Assembly (NCBI RefSeq): GCF_015845845.1
Contig: NZ_LDIG01000151.1
Coordinates: 1-64,000, forward strand
Length of the DNA stretch: 64,000 nucleotides
Direction: 5' to 3'
DNA from: Paenibacillus dendritiformis
GTDB taxonomy: Bacteria; Bacillota; Bacilli; Paenibacillales; Paenibacillaceae
Positions within the stretch are counted from its first letter, which is position 1; every line of letters begins with the position of its first letter. The notes under the pieces are model-generated. The model had not been told where the DNA came from. It saw nothing but the letters and a program-made list of their open reading frames with translations, and searched no databases. The translations under genes and the position numbers were made by a program. Below, piece by piece: positions 45,642 to 54,499 of the stretch.

Positions 45642-45664
45642 ACGGCATCCTGGGAGGGGAGTCC

Positions 45665-47386
45665 ATGTTAATCGCATTATCCATAACGAATCTGGCGGTC
45701 ATTGAATCCGTTCAGCTCCAGTTTCATCAAGGCTTTCATGTGCTGACCGGGGAGACGGGCGCCGGTAAATCGATCATTATCGATGCGCTCGGATTGATCG
45801 GGGGAGCCCGCGGTTCCTCGGAATTCGTGCGCTATGGCTGCGATCGGGCGGAAGTGGAGGCATCCTTCGATCTGCCCGCCGACCATCCGGCCTGGGAAGC
45901 GATCGCGAAGCTGGGCATTCAGGCGGATGCGGAAGAATTGCTGATTATCCGCCGGGAATTAACGGCCAACGGCAAGAGCATGTGCCGCATCAACGGCCAG
46001 ATGGTCAATCTGACGATGCTGCGCGAAGTGGGGGAGCTGCTTATCAATATCCACGGCCAGCACGAGCATCAATCCCTTCTCAAGGTAGAACGGCATCTGG
46101 ACTGGCTTGATGCATACGGCGGGGAAGAGCTGGCTGCGCTCAAAAAGCGGTACCGCGAAGAATTCGGCTGCTTCATGGCGCTGCAGCATGAGCTGAGTCA
46201 GTTGAAGCAGACGAGCCAGCAAGCTTATCAGATGCTTGATCTGTACCGTTTTCAGATTGAAGAGCTTCACAATGCCGGCCTCCAGGTAGGCGAGGATGAA
46301 TTATTGGCGGAAGAAAAGCGCAAACTAGCAAATGCCGAGAAGCTGATGGATCACGTCAATCACGCATATGAGCGGTTGTATGGACAAGGCGCGATGGATG
46401 CGGTCAGCGTGGCTATCGCGAAGCTGGAAGACGTGATGCCGTATGATCCGGCCAAGTTCCAGCCGATGGTGGAACAGCTTCAGACCGCCTACTATCAATT
46501 GGAGGATGCGGCATACCAGCTGCGCGACTACCGGGAGAACATCGAATTCAATCCGGAGCGGCTGGAACAGATCGAGGATCGGCTGGAGCAGTTGAATGGA
46601 TTGAAGCGGAAATATGGGGCGACCGTGGAAGAAATGATCGCTTATGGCGAACGGATACAGGCCGAGGCGGACAAAATCGAGCACAAGGATGAGCGGATTG
46701 CCGCGCTGGAGAAGGAAAGCGAAGAACGGCTGGCGAAGCTGGCCAAGCGGGCGCAGGCATTAAGCGATGCCAGACGGGAATTGGCCGATAAGCTGACGAA
46801 GCGGATCGAGAAGCAGCTTCAGCATCTTCATATGGAACGAACCCGTCTCGATGTCCGTCTCGAACGGCTACAGGACGGACAAGGCTTCGACGTGAACGGA
46901 GTGAACGTCCGGTTCACAAAGAACGGTTGGGACGATGCGGAATTTTTGATTTCGCCGAATCCGGGCGAACCGCTGCGGCCATTGCACAAGATCGCATCCG
47001 GCGGGGAGTTGTCGCGGATTATGCTCGCATTGAAGACAATATTTGCCGAGATGGATCGCATTCCGGTGCTCGTGTTCGATGAAGTGGATACCGGAGTAAG
47101 CGGCCGGGCGGCACAAGCGATTGCGGAGAAGCTGGCCGAAGTGTCCCGGAGCGGGCAAGTGTTCGCGATTACCCATCTCCCGCAAGTGGCCTGCATGGCG
47201 GATCATCATTACTACATAGAGAAGCTCGTTCGGGACGAGCGCACATCGACCCAGGTAACGGAATTGCAGGAACAAGGACGTGTTGCCGAACTGGCGCGCA
47301 TGCTTGGCGGCGTGGAAGTAACGGAAAGAACCCTGCATCATGCTCAAGAAATGCTGAAGTTGGCTGAACGTCAAAAAGGTGCGTAA
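45665..47386 (+). CDS. recN: DNA repair protein RecN
   Basis: A 573-aa SMC-like ATPase acting early at DNA double-strand breaks. Walker A GETGAGKSIIIDAL, signature ASGGELSRIMLALK, Walker B LVFDEVDTGVSG, separated by a long coiled coil (about 150-390). GGGAGGGGA ribosome site. Lies 23 bp after argR. Confidence 0.96.
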   Translation: MLIALSITNLAVIESVQLQFHQGFHVLTGETGAGKSIIIDALGLIGGARGSSEFVRYGCDRAEVEASFDLPADHPAWEAIAKLGIQADAEELLIIRRELTANGKSMCRINGQMVNLTMLREVGELLINIHGQHEHQSLLKVERHLDWLDAYGGEELAALKKRYREEFGCFMALQHELSQLKQTSQQAYQMLDLYRFQIEELHNAGLQVGEDELLAEEKRKLANAEKLMDHVNHAYERLYGQGAMDAVSVAIAKLEDVMPYDPAKFQPMVEQLQTAYYQLEDAAYQLRDYRENIEFNPERLEQIEDRLEQLNGLKRKYGATVEEMIAYGERIQAEADKIEHKDERIAALEKESEERLAKLAKRAQALSDARRELADKLTKRIEKQLQHLHMERTRLDVRLERLQDGQGFDVNGVNVRFTKNGWDDAEFLISPNPGEPLRPLHKIASGGELSRIMLALKTIFAEMDRIPVLVFDEVDTGVSGRAAQAIAEKLAEVSRSGQVFAITHLPQVACMADHHYYIEKLVRDERTSTQVTELQEQGRVAELARMLGGVEVTERTLHHAQEMLKLAERQKGA

Positions 47387-47506
47387 TTCAAGGGCTTGAG
47401 GAATGATTTTCACTCATAAAACGCTGGGGTCAAGGTTACCTTAATGTTACGAAACGGGCACGCCCTTTTTCGTCAAAGCTTCCGTCAACAAAGGAGTGTG
47501 ACACCT

Positions 47507-48844
47507 TTGAACCCCAACGCAAAACGGCTGCTCGGTCTTATGCTAGCCATTATTGTTTGTTTATGCTGCACCATAGCCCCTTTCCGCACCTACGCGGCTT
47601 TGCCGAATCATCTGCGCCTTTTTGAAGGAGAACACAAGGAACTGAATCTGGTCATGCCTGTGCAAGCGCAGGCCACCGTGGATCGGCCCGATATTCTGAA
47701 GGTGAACGGGCAGAGCGAGCCCTCTTTCCGCTTATCGCTGCAGAAGCCGATCTCGCTCCAGTCCTCCCAGACCGGGCAGGCTGAATTGAAGCTGAAGCTG
47801 TTCGGCGGCATTCCGTTGAAGACGTTGAAGGTGAATGTCGTTCCTAACCTGCGGGTCGTCCCCGGGGGACAAACGATCGGCGTCAAGGTCAAATCGTCCG
47901 GGATTCTCGTCGTCGGGCACCATCTTGTTCATGTCGGACCTGAGCGCAAAATATCGCCGGGTGAAGAAGCAGGCGTCCGGTTAGGCGACATGATTATGAG
48001 CATGAACGGGACCCGCCTTAACGATGTGACCAAGGTGGCGGATATCGTTCGCGAAGCCGGCGAGAAGAAGCAGGCGATTGAATTGGTCATTCAGCGGGGC
48101 GATACCGAGATTAAGACGAAGCTGAAGCCGGCCTATGATGTGGAGGACAAGACCTGGCGGCTCGGGTTATATATCCGGGATTCCGCCGCGGGCGTAGGGA
48201 CGCTTACGTTTTATGCTCCCGATCAAGGGGTGTATGGCGCGCTGGGCCATGTGATTACCGACATGGATACCCAGACCCCCATCACGGTAGGCCAGGGCGA
48301 AATTGTTCAGTCCAATGTAACTTCCATCTCCAAAAGCCAGAATGGGGAGCCTGGCGAGAAGCGGGCTCATTTCCTCAAGGAAGGCCGCGTCTTGGGAAAC
48401 ATTGAACGCAATACACCGTTTGGCATTTTTGGCAAAATGACGAATCAACCGGAGCACAGTCTGTACAAGGAGCCGATTCCTGTCGCTTTCAGCGAGGAAG
48501 TGCAGGAGGGCCCCGCCGAAATGCTTACGGTCGTCAACGGCCAGCAGGTGGAACGATTCAAGCTGGAAGTGGTTCATGTGACGAAGCAGACGTCACCGGC
48601 CACCAAAGGGATGGTCATCCGCATTACAGACCCTAGATTGCTGCAAAAGACCGGGGGCATTGTCCAAGGGATGAGCGGAAGTCCCATCATACAGAATGGC
48701 AAGCTCATTGGCGCGGTTACTCACGTGTTCGTCAATGATCCGAGCTCCGGCTACGGTTGCTTCATTGAATGGATGCTGCAGGATGCGGGCGTGGTGCTCT
48801 CGCCGCCCCCGACCTCCAGCAGAGAAGGCTCACACGCTGCGTGA
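47507..48844 (+). CDS. spoIVB: SpoIVB serine peptidase
   Basis: A 445-aa forespore-secreted S55 protease that signals activation of pro-sigma-K in the mother cell. N-terminal helix (LLGLMLAIIVCLCC), PDZ domain (about 130-215; GVRLGDMIMSMNG), catalytic His in ALGHVITD and Ser390 in GMSGSPI. TTG at 47507 lies 10 nt after AAGGAG; the GTG at 47498 is too close. Length is near the B. subtilis 426 aa. Confidence 0.95.
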   Translation: MNPNAKRLLGLMLAIIVCLCCTIAPFRTYAALPNHLRLFEGEHKELNLVMPVQAQATVDRPDILKVNGQSEPSFRLSLQKPISLQSSQTGQAELKLKLFGGIPLKTLKVNVVPNLRVVPGGQTIGVKVKSSGILVVGHHLVHVGPERKISPGEEAGVRLGDMIMSMNGTRLNDVTKVADIVREAGEKKQAIELVIQRGDTEIKTKLKPAYDVEDKTWRLGLYIRDSAAGVGTLTFYAPDQGVYGALGHVITDMDTQTPITVGQGEIVQSNVTSISKSQNGEPGEKRAHFLKEGRVLGNIERNTPFGIFGKMTNQPEHSLYKEPIPVAFSEEVQEGPAEMLTVVNGQQVERFKLEVVHVTKQTSPATKGMVIRITDPRLLQKTGGIVQGMSGSPIIQNGKLIGAVTHVFVNDPSSGYGCFIEWMLQDAGVVLSPPPTSSREGSHAA

Positions 48845-48857
48845 GCCTTCTTTTTTC
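48823..48857 (+). terminator. spoIVB terminator overlapping the stop codon
   Basis: AGAAGGCTCAC / GTGAGCCTTCT with a 7-nt loop and TTTTTT. The stop TGA (48842-48844) lies inside the 3' arm. Confidence 0.88.
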
Positions 48858-48962
48858 TGCGCTGATTCGCCTTTTGCGTGTCGAAGGAATGCGAATGATG
48901 TAGAAAAAATGAATAACTATACATTATAAATCATGTTCCTAAAAAAATAAAGAAAAAAAGTT

Positions 48963-48996
48963 TTCGACAGAAGGAATTTCATTATTGGTGTCGAAT
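48963..48996 (+). promoter_or_regulatory. spo0A sigma-H promoter with two 0A boxes
   Basis: AGGAATT (48972-48978) and GAAT (48993-48996) fit the sigma-H pattern (RNAGGAWWW-N11-RNNGAATWW). Two 0A boxes (TGTCGAA) are present: inverted at 48963-48969 and direct at 48989-48995, overlapping the -35 and -10 flanks. This predicts Spo0A autoregulation, as in B. subtilis. Confidence 0.75.
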
Positions 48997-49071
48997 AAGT
49001 TATTCTTGTAGAGGAAAGCCAACGACATCAATGCTCGGGAATGCTAAACTTTGACAAGGGAGGATCAGAAG

Positions 49072-49890
49072 TTGCAAAAGATCGAAATACTGTTAGCGGA
49101 TGACAACCGAGAATTCACGAACTTATTAGCTGATTTTTTATCAGAACAGGAAGACATGGTTGTCACCGGTGTCGCCTACAATGGCGAAGAGGTGCTTCAA
49201 TTCCTGGAACAGACGAGAGCGGTGCCTGATGTGCTCATTCTCGATATTATTATGCCTCACCTGGACGGTCTGGGCGTGTTAGAACGTTTACGCAGTATGA
49301 ATCTGTCCCCGCAACCGAAGATCATCATGCTGACCGCATTCGGCCAGGAGAGCATTACGCAGCGTGCCGTGCAGCTCGGCGCGTCCTATTATATCCTGAA
49401 GCCGTTCGACATGGATATCCTGGCGAACCGCATCCGGCAGTTGGCTGGCGTCGCTTCGACTCCGTCCGTCGGCAGCTCCAGTGCCGGCAGCTACATGACC
49501 TCCTCCAAGTCGAATGTCGTCCAATTGGGCAAGACCAAGAATTTGGATGCAAATATTACGTCCATCATACATGAAATCGGCGTTCCGGCGCATATTAAAG
49601 GATATCAGTACTTGCGCGAAGCGATTACGATGGTGTATAACAACATCGAAATTCTCGGCTCGATCACGAAAACGCTCTATCCGGCCATTGCCGAGAAATA
49701 CAAAACGACGCCGAGCCGCGTCGAGCGCGCGATTCGCCATGCCATCGAGGTGGCCTGGACCCGCGGCAACATCGACAGCATCAGCCGCCTGTTCGGCTAC
49801 ACCATCAATATCAGCAAGTCGAAGCCGACGAACAGCGAGTTCATCGCGATGGTCGCAGATAAGCTGCGGATTGAGCATAAGGTGTCGTGA
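49072..49890 (+). CDS. spo0A: sporulation master regulator Spo0A
   Basis: A 272-aa response regulator at the end of the phosphorelay. Receiver domain with Asp10/Asp11, phospho-acceptor Asp58 ([12 protein letters not shown]) and Lys in LKPFDMD. A variable Ser-rich linker (about 125-150) precedes the Spo0A_C DNA-binding domain with [32 protein letters not shown] and [20 protein letters not shown] start at 49072 behind GGGAGG. Confidence 0.98.
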   Translation: MQKIEILLADDNREFTNLLADFLSEQEDMVVTGVAYNGEEVLQFLEQTRAVPDVLILDIIMPHLDGLGVLERLRSMNLSPQPKIIMLTAFGQESITQRAVQLGASYYILKPFDMDILANRIRQLAGVASTPSVGSSSAGSYMTSSKSNVVQLGKTKNLDANITSIIHEIGVPAHIKGYQYLREAITMVYNNIEILGSITKTLYPAIAEKYKTTPSRVERAIRHAIEVAWTRGNIDSISRLFGYTINISKSKPTNSEFIAMVADKLRIEHKVS

Positions 49891-50317
49891 AAGGATTAGC
49901 GGTGTGAGTTATACCATGCCAAGGCCTATGGCAGGAATGGCCATAACTATCCGAAAATGGCTGATTTGATTTAGCAAATATTTAATGGATAGCTACAACA
50001 AATACCACTTGTTTATTGGGTTCCTACAAACCAATAAAGGAGTGGTATTTTGTTGTTTTTAGTCCCCAGCCAATCCAAATAACTCAGGTTGGTTCCCTTA
50101 ATACCCGCACGTAATGGGTAATGAAAAAGCTTCGGTTTCACTATTTTTCTCCAAAGATGGCTTTGATCGAAAAGTGAGGAAAATATAGTACCTCAGGCTT
50201 ATGTAATATAGAAATGCTAACCAAATTAAGTGGGTCTATGGTATAATCTTACTATCCAGTCCCGACGCTTCTACTAATCTCCTAATTAAATAACAAAATT
50301 GTCAAGGGGAATTGTAC
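49891..50317. other. intergenic region after spo0A
   Basis: Holds the long hairpin described separately and, from about 50060, AT-rich sequence with a TATAAT at 50242-50247, a possible -10 for the NERD gene. No other gene seen. Confidence 0.5.
49996..50060 (+). terminator. long hairpin, likely spo0A terminator
   Basis: Outer arm CAACAAATACCACT (49996-50009) pairs with 50041-50055 (one T bulge). Inner arm TTTATTGG (50012-50019) pairs with CCAATAAA (50031-50038). A TTTTT tract follows. It is about 60 nt, longer than the other terminators here. Confidence 0.65.
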
Positions 50318-51298
50318 ATGTCTATTTTCAAACAATTATTCGGACAAAAAAGGACAATCCAAAACCCGATTTTCATCAAGGACTTTTCAAAAGATAATCA
50401 TCAACTGTCCGCCCTTAATGAACTCCTTACTAAGGTTGTAGATGGGGAAAAGAAAGATAACATTGAGAGGGATATTAAATATCTTAAATATGGACTTGAT
50501 GGTGAAAATAATGTTTACTTCGAACTAAAAAATTCGTTCCTGCCCATATTATGTTTACATGATGTTAGGGTAGTGTATGAAGATTATGTTGCTCAGCTTG
50601 ATTTCGTCGTCATTTCCAATAAGTTCACATGTATTTTAGAAACCAAGAAGTTAAGCGGGAATATCACTATCGACCAGGATGGTAACTTTGTAAGAACATT
50701 GAAGAATAGGTTTGGAAAAGAATACAAAGAGGGAATTTATAGTCCTATTACTCAAAATGCGAGGCACATCGATATCATCAAATATGTTTTGGCAAAAGAA
50801 CTGAAAATTAATAATATGCCAATCTTATCGCTCGTCGTAATGGCTAATCCCAAAACCATAATCAACAAGTATAGATGCCCTGAAGAAATAGAAAAATCCA
50901 TCATCAAATACGACCAAATCAAAGTAACACTGGGAAGATATCTGAATGATAAAGCAAATACATATAGCTTACCTGAAAAGGACCTGTATAATATTGCAAA
51001 TTTGCTAGTCAAGTTGAACACACCATTGAATATAGATTTAGTCGAGAAGTATCAGCTTGCAAATGATGATTTTCAAAAAAAGGATGAAGCTCAGCTCCGT
51101 GAGGAATTAACAACATATAGACTCCAAACTTCAAGAGCAGAGAACATCAAGGCATACTACATCTTCAATAATAATGAGATGGAAGATATGATAGCTAAAT
51201 ATCCAAGAACAGAGGAAGAATTACTCGCTGTTAAAGGCTTTGGAAAAGCGAAAATGGAGAAATACGGCGCTGCGATTCTAGGTATATTCAATGGATGA
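50318..51298 (+). CDS. NERD nuclease-related domain protein with C-terminal HRDC-like domain
   Basis: A 326-aa protein. The NERD domain (about 55-180) shows the nuclease-like acids Asp95, Glu108 and Lys110 (LDFVVISNKFTCILETKK), a D-ExK arrangement. The C-terminal 75 residues look like an HRDC helical domain (RTEEELLAVKGFGKAKMEKYG), a helicase-associated DNA-binding fold. It is markedly AT-rich and Lys/Asn/Ile-rich compared with neighbours, suggesting transfer. ATG at 50318 is 7 nt after AAGGGGA. DNA processing or defence are possible roles; none is proven. Confidence 0.8.
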   Translation: MSIFKQLFGQKRTIQNPIFIKDFSKDNHQLSALNELLTKVVDGEKKDNIERDIKYLKYGLDGENNVYFELKNSFLPILCLHDVRVVYEDYVAQLDFVVISNKFTCILETKKLSGNITIDQDGNFVRTLKNRFGKEYKEGIYSPITQNARHIDIIKYVLAKELKINNMPILSLVVMANPKTIINKYRCPEEIEKSIIKYDQIKVTLGRYLNDKANTYSLPEKDLYNIANLLVKLNTPLNIDLVEKYQLANDDFQKKDEAQLREELTTYRLQTSRAENIKAYYIFNNNEMEDMIAKYPRTEEELLAVKGFGKAKMEKYGAAILGIFNG

Positions 51299-51364
51299 TA
51301 AAATAATAATCGCGTATTAAAGAACCCGAAGTTGATCAAATGCACTTCTTAGAGTAGACATTGG

Positions 51365-51402
51365 ACCCCCTAGGTCCGATGAATTCTAGGGGGTGCATTT
51401 TT
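51365..51402 (+). terminator. terminator after NERD gene
   Basis: ACCCCCTAG / CTAGGGGGT stem (51365-51373 / 51386-51394) followed by GCATTTTT. The surrounding sequence may be a small IS scar, but no transposase frame is left. Confidence 0.55.
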
Positions 51403-51459
51403 ATGAGTCTTTGCAATGTCTTCCGAAGAGGGCCTGACTTAACTTTTTTTATTTTGTCG

Positions 51460-51490
51460 TTTACTTTGCCCGTAGGGTAAAGCGTACAGT
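51460..51490 (+). promoter_or_regulatory. MerR-type promoter with 19-bp spacer
   Basis: TTTACT (51460-51465) and TACAGT (51485-51490) are 19 bp apart. The spacer carries the dyad CTTTGCCC-GTA-GGGTAAAG (51464-51482). Over-long spacers with a central dyad are the hallmark of MerR-controlled promoters. It lies 67 bp before a MerR gene, so autoregulation is likely. Confidence 0.65.
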
Positions 51491-51556
51491 GAAATGGAAC
51501 AAAGATTGATATGTAAAATATTTCGTCCGTAAAAATCGAAGAATGGAGGTGACCTC

Positions 51557-52381
51557 GTGTTATCGATTGGAGAATTCTCAAAGATATGTGGCGTGTCTAC
51601 AAAAACGCTTCGCTATTATGATGAGATCGGACTCATCCATCCTGATGAGATTAATCCGGAAAACGGTTATCGGTATTATTCGATCAAGCAGCTCAAAAAG
51701 ATGCCCCTGATTAACCGTTTGAAATCTTATTATTTTTCTCTGGAAGAAATTAAAGACATTTTGGATTGGGAAGAGGATCAATCCGAAGAGAAGCTTCGTC
51801 CTGCCCTGAACCGCAAGCGAAGGGAAGTACAGGAAAAGATAGATGCTTTCGCGTATGCCCTAAATCAAATGAACCGTGATATTTCGAATTTGGAGAAGGG
51901 CATGCCAATGATGGCACATCTTGACCATATAGAGGTGCAGCTTGTTGAAACGCCGCCAATGAATATCCTTTCTATCCGGCAGTTGATGAGCAGTGATGAT
52001 TATGCTGCAGGCTATGGAACGTATTTTAGCGTGCTCTATGCAAAGATTGCTACTGAAACACTCACCCTGCTTGGTGCGCCGATGACGATTTATCACAGCC
52101 CGGAATACAATCCGGCCGGCAACGACACAGAGTTTGCCATCCCGGTAGCGGAAGCGGTAAAGGGAACGAGGCATGTGCCCGGAGGCCTCTGTGCGAAATC
52201 TGTGCTGCACGGTTCATATTCCGAATTGACATCGGTATATGCCAGACTGAGGGAATGGATAGAAAATGAAGGCTATGAATTGGTGAAGTCACCCTATGAA
52301 GTGTATATAACCGACCCCAATCAAGCGGCCGTTCCTGAAGACATCGTTACCGAGGTATATTTTCCTGTAAAGAAAAAATAA
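51557..52381 (+). CDS. MerR-family regulator with GyrI-like effector domain
   Basis: A 274-aa regulator: MerR winged helix (MLSIGEFSKICGVSTKTLRYYDEIGLI, about 1-70), a coiled-coil linker (about 80-115) and a C-terminal GyrI-like/BacT ligand-binding domain (about 125-270). Similar in build to BmrR and BltR, which bind lipophilic cations and activate drug efflux. GTG start behind GGAGGTGA. A MerR-type promoter precedes it. The next gene is a damaged serine hydrolase. Confidence 0.9.
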   Translation: MLSIGEFSKICGVSTKTLRYYDEIGLIHPDEINPENGYRYYSIKQLKKMPLINRLKSYYFSLEEIKDILDWEEDQSEEKLRPALNRKRREVQEKIDAFAYALNQMNRDISNLEKGMPMMAHLDHIEVQLVETPPMNILSIRQLMSSDDYAAGYGTYFSVLYAKIATETLTLLGAPMTIYHSPEYNPAGNDTEFAIPVAEAVKGTRHVPGGLCAKSVLHGSYSELTSVYARLREWIENEGYELVKSPYEVYITDPNQAAVPEDIVTEVYFPVKKK

Positions 52382-52404
52382 CGTCTTGTAGAGAGGTACC
52401 TATC

Positions 52405-53088
52405 ATGCAAAGAAGTTACTGGCCAACGACAGAATGGCAAGCCGCAGACCTTGCAGCTTTGGAAATGGACGCTGACAAGCTGTGCATGCAGCCCGATTGG
52501 GTAAAGTACACACTGGATATGCTGGGCCAAAAAGGGAGTATCGGAGCTTTCAAATATTCTACCGCCGGGGCGCACCTGCTGTCAGCCATTATCACTCGCA
52601 GCACAGGAAAAAGCGCCCGCGAGTTTGCCAACGAGCGTTTATTTAAGCCGATCGGCATGAGAGAAATCCCGAATTTCGAAATGAAATCATTCGGCTTTGA
52701 CGACTTATTCGGGAAAAACGTGAAAGGATGGGTTACGGATCCTCATGGCAACTCCACGGGAGGGTGGGGACTTACGTTAACTCCCCGGGATATGGCACGG
52801 TTTGGCGTTTTGTATCTGAACCGTGGCATGTGGGACCATCATCAGGTGATTTCCGGGACATGGATTGACCAGTCAACGGAGATGAACCCCAATCATTACG
52901 GTTATCTATGGTGGTTGCGCGAAGAGGACGGAGTTTTTGCCTACTCGGCACTAGGCGATGGCGGTAATGTCATTTGCTGCATTCCGGAAAAGGAACTGGT
53001 CGTTGCCATTGCATCCGAATTCAGCATGAATCCGCGTGATCGTTGGACACTGATTAAGGAAGGCATTATTCCGGCTGTACTGGATTAA
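52405..53088 (+). pseudogene. serine hydrolase (class C beta-lactamase family) with internal deletion
   Basis: A 227-aa frame of the beta-lactamase/ penicillin-binding-protein-like family. The first about 25 residues (WPTTEWQAADLAALEMDADKL) look like the family N terminus. The sequence then jumps to the mid-domain segment PDWVKYTLDM and continues normally (YSTAGAHLLSAIITRSTGK; GWGLTLTPRDMARFG; Gly-rich LGDGGN). The stretch with the catalytic SxxK motif, roughly 100 residues, is absent without breaking the frame. Probably inactive. It follows the MerR gene by 24 bp and may be its former target. Confidence 0.7.
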
Positions 53089-53246
53089 ATATATAATCAC
53101 TTAACGACGCTGCGGAAGAGGCGAATGTTAATTTCTCGCGAATACTTCAAGATGGATTGAAATCGTATCTTGGCGTAACCGACCGCAAGTCATACGAAAA
53201 AGGCCCTGTTGAATAATACGGGATTTAACTGATATTCGTCGCCTCT

Positions 53247-53355
53247 CATACGTATCTGCGCTCCTGAAGCATGGGGAGAATGATTATAAGGCGGGATAAA
53301 CCCATATGCGTCTGTCCTGACTGATGGGGAGAGTGCGAATAAGGTGAGGGGGGAT
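53247..53355. repeat. two-copy imperfect direct repeat (about 53-56 bp)
   Basis: Copies at about 53247-53302 and 53303-53355 share CATA-GT-TCTG, TCCTGA, ATGGGGAGA and ATAAGG words in order. The words CCTGA, GGGGAGA and ATAAGG also recur in the 40-bp array at 22 kb, so the two loci may belong to one dispersed family. Confidence 0.6.
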
Positions 53356-53412
53356 GACCTTATTTGGCCTCCAGGGAGTTGCGCTTCATGAATATAAGCA
53401 TGCTGTGAAGGC

Positions 53413-53450
53413 AAAGCCCCACAAGCGGAATATCCCGCCGGGGGCTTTTT
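53413..53450. terminator. terminator-like hairpin
   Basis: AAAGCCCC / GGGGCTTT outer stem with GCGG/CCGC inner pairing and a TTTTT tail on the plus strand. It lies downstream of the repeat region, convergent to the PfpI gene. Confidence 0.65.
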
Positions 53451-53565
53451 CCATTATGTAACCGAAATCCAAAAGTCGTGCGGTGTTGACCCCATTTCAA
53501 TGCGAGCGATGAGCAGGGGTGATTCTGGCATGTCTCTGTTTTAACCTCATCAAGTTAGAGCTGCT

Positions 53566-54177
53566 TTACGATGTTTTTTCCGGCTCATTCGATAAATCGA
53601 TGTCATATTCCATTCTTTTGGCCGTGCGTTCGGCAACGTCCCGGTCCAGCAGCCGGCTGACGAGATGGAAGGACATATTGATGCCCGCCGAGATGCCGCG
53701 GGATGTGACGATATTGCCTTCATCGACATATTTCACGTCCCGCTTTACCGTCAGGTTAGGGTAGTCCTTTTCCAAGCGATCGTAGGAATTACAATGGGTG
53801 GTTACGGTCTTGCCGTCGAGCAATCCGGCTTCGGCCAAGATTAAGGCTCCGGTGCAGACGGAGGCCATGATGTTTACTTCATCCATGCGGCTCTTCACCC
53901 ATTGAGTCGTCGTCTTGTTGTACATTTCCGTCCGGCTTCCCGGTCCGCCGGGCACGATGAGAATATCGAAGCGAGGCGCATTGTCATAGCTGTAATCGGG
54001 CTGTACTTTCAAGCCGTTCCGCGCGATTACCAGCTTGCCGTCTTCTGACACGGTTTGGACGAGAAAAGGTCTGGCTGCAGGGTTAGTCGAATGCTCCGTT
54101 ACGGCGAATACTTCAAATGGCCCTGCAAAATCAAGTACCTCTACGTCGTTATACAGCAAAATTCCTACATGAATCAC
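53566..54177 (-). CDS. DJ-1/PfpI family protein
   Basis: A 203-aa class I glutamine-amidotransferase-like protein. Nucleophile elbow SVCTGALILAEAG with the reactive Cys; acid near VEVLDFAGPFEVF; DILIVPGGPGSR. It most resembles the isonitrile hydratase / GATase1-AraC-N subgroup, but no AraC helix-turn-helix is attached. GTG start at 54177 with AGGAGG upstream. Function unproven. Confidence 0.85.
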   Translation of the reverse strand: MIHVGILLYNDVEVLDFAGPFEVFAVTEHSTNPAARPFLVQTVSEDGKLVIARNGLKVQPDYSYDNAPRFDILIVPGGPGSRTEMYNKTTTQWVKSRMDEVNIMASVCTGALILAEAGLLDGKTVTTHCNSYDRLEKDYPNLTVKRDVKYVDEGNIVTSRGISAGINMSFHLVSRLLDRDVAERTAKRMEYDIDLSNEPEKTS

Positions 54178-54499
54178 GGCTCTTTGATTCCTCCTTTATC
54201 CCATTTGGCTGTTGCATGCTGCCATTTTATCAGGCTGTTCACGGAAAAGCATGACGATAAAGGGCTATAAAATAAGAATAAATTTTGAATGGCCAGGTTT
54301 TGGAAATCAATCCGGTTCGCCGGGATGGGATGTGCGCTGCACGATTTTTATTGGAGAATTCGGCGAAATACGGTAAAATAGACGAGCGTTGAAGGAATAG
54401 CCGTATACGTCTGCGTCGAAAATAAGACTTCCGTGTGCGGCAGCCATCCGCTATATACATACAAAACATGACTGTGCAATAAAGGGGTAGCCAGCAACG
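54178..54499. other. intergenic region before VanZ-RDD gene
   Basis: Divergent promoter region. Apart from the promoter at 54351-54379 nothing is recognised. Confidence 0.4.
54351..54379 (+). promoter_or_regulatory. VanZ-RDD gene promoter
   Basis: TTGGAG and TAAAAT separated by 17 bp, about 120 bp before the start codon. Confidence 0.45.

Larger units (their letters stand above)
53089..53565. other. repeat-bearing intergenic region
   Basis: Non-coding. Contains the two-copy repeat at 53247-53355 and a terminator at 53413-53450. No credible ORF. Confidence 0.5.
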
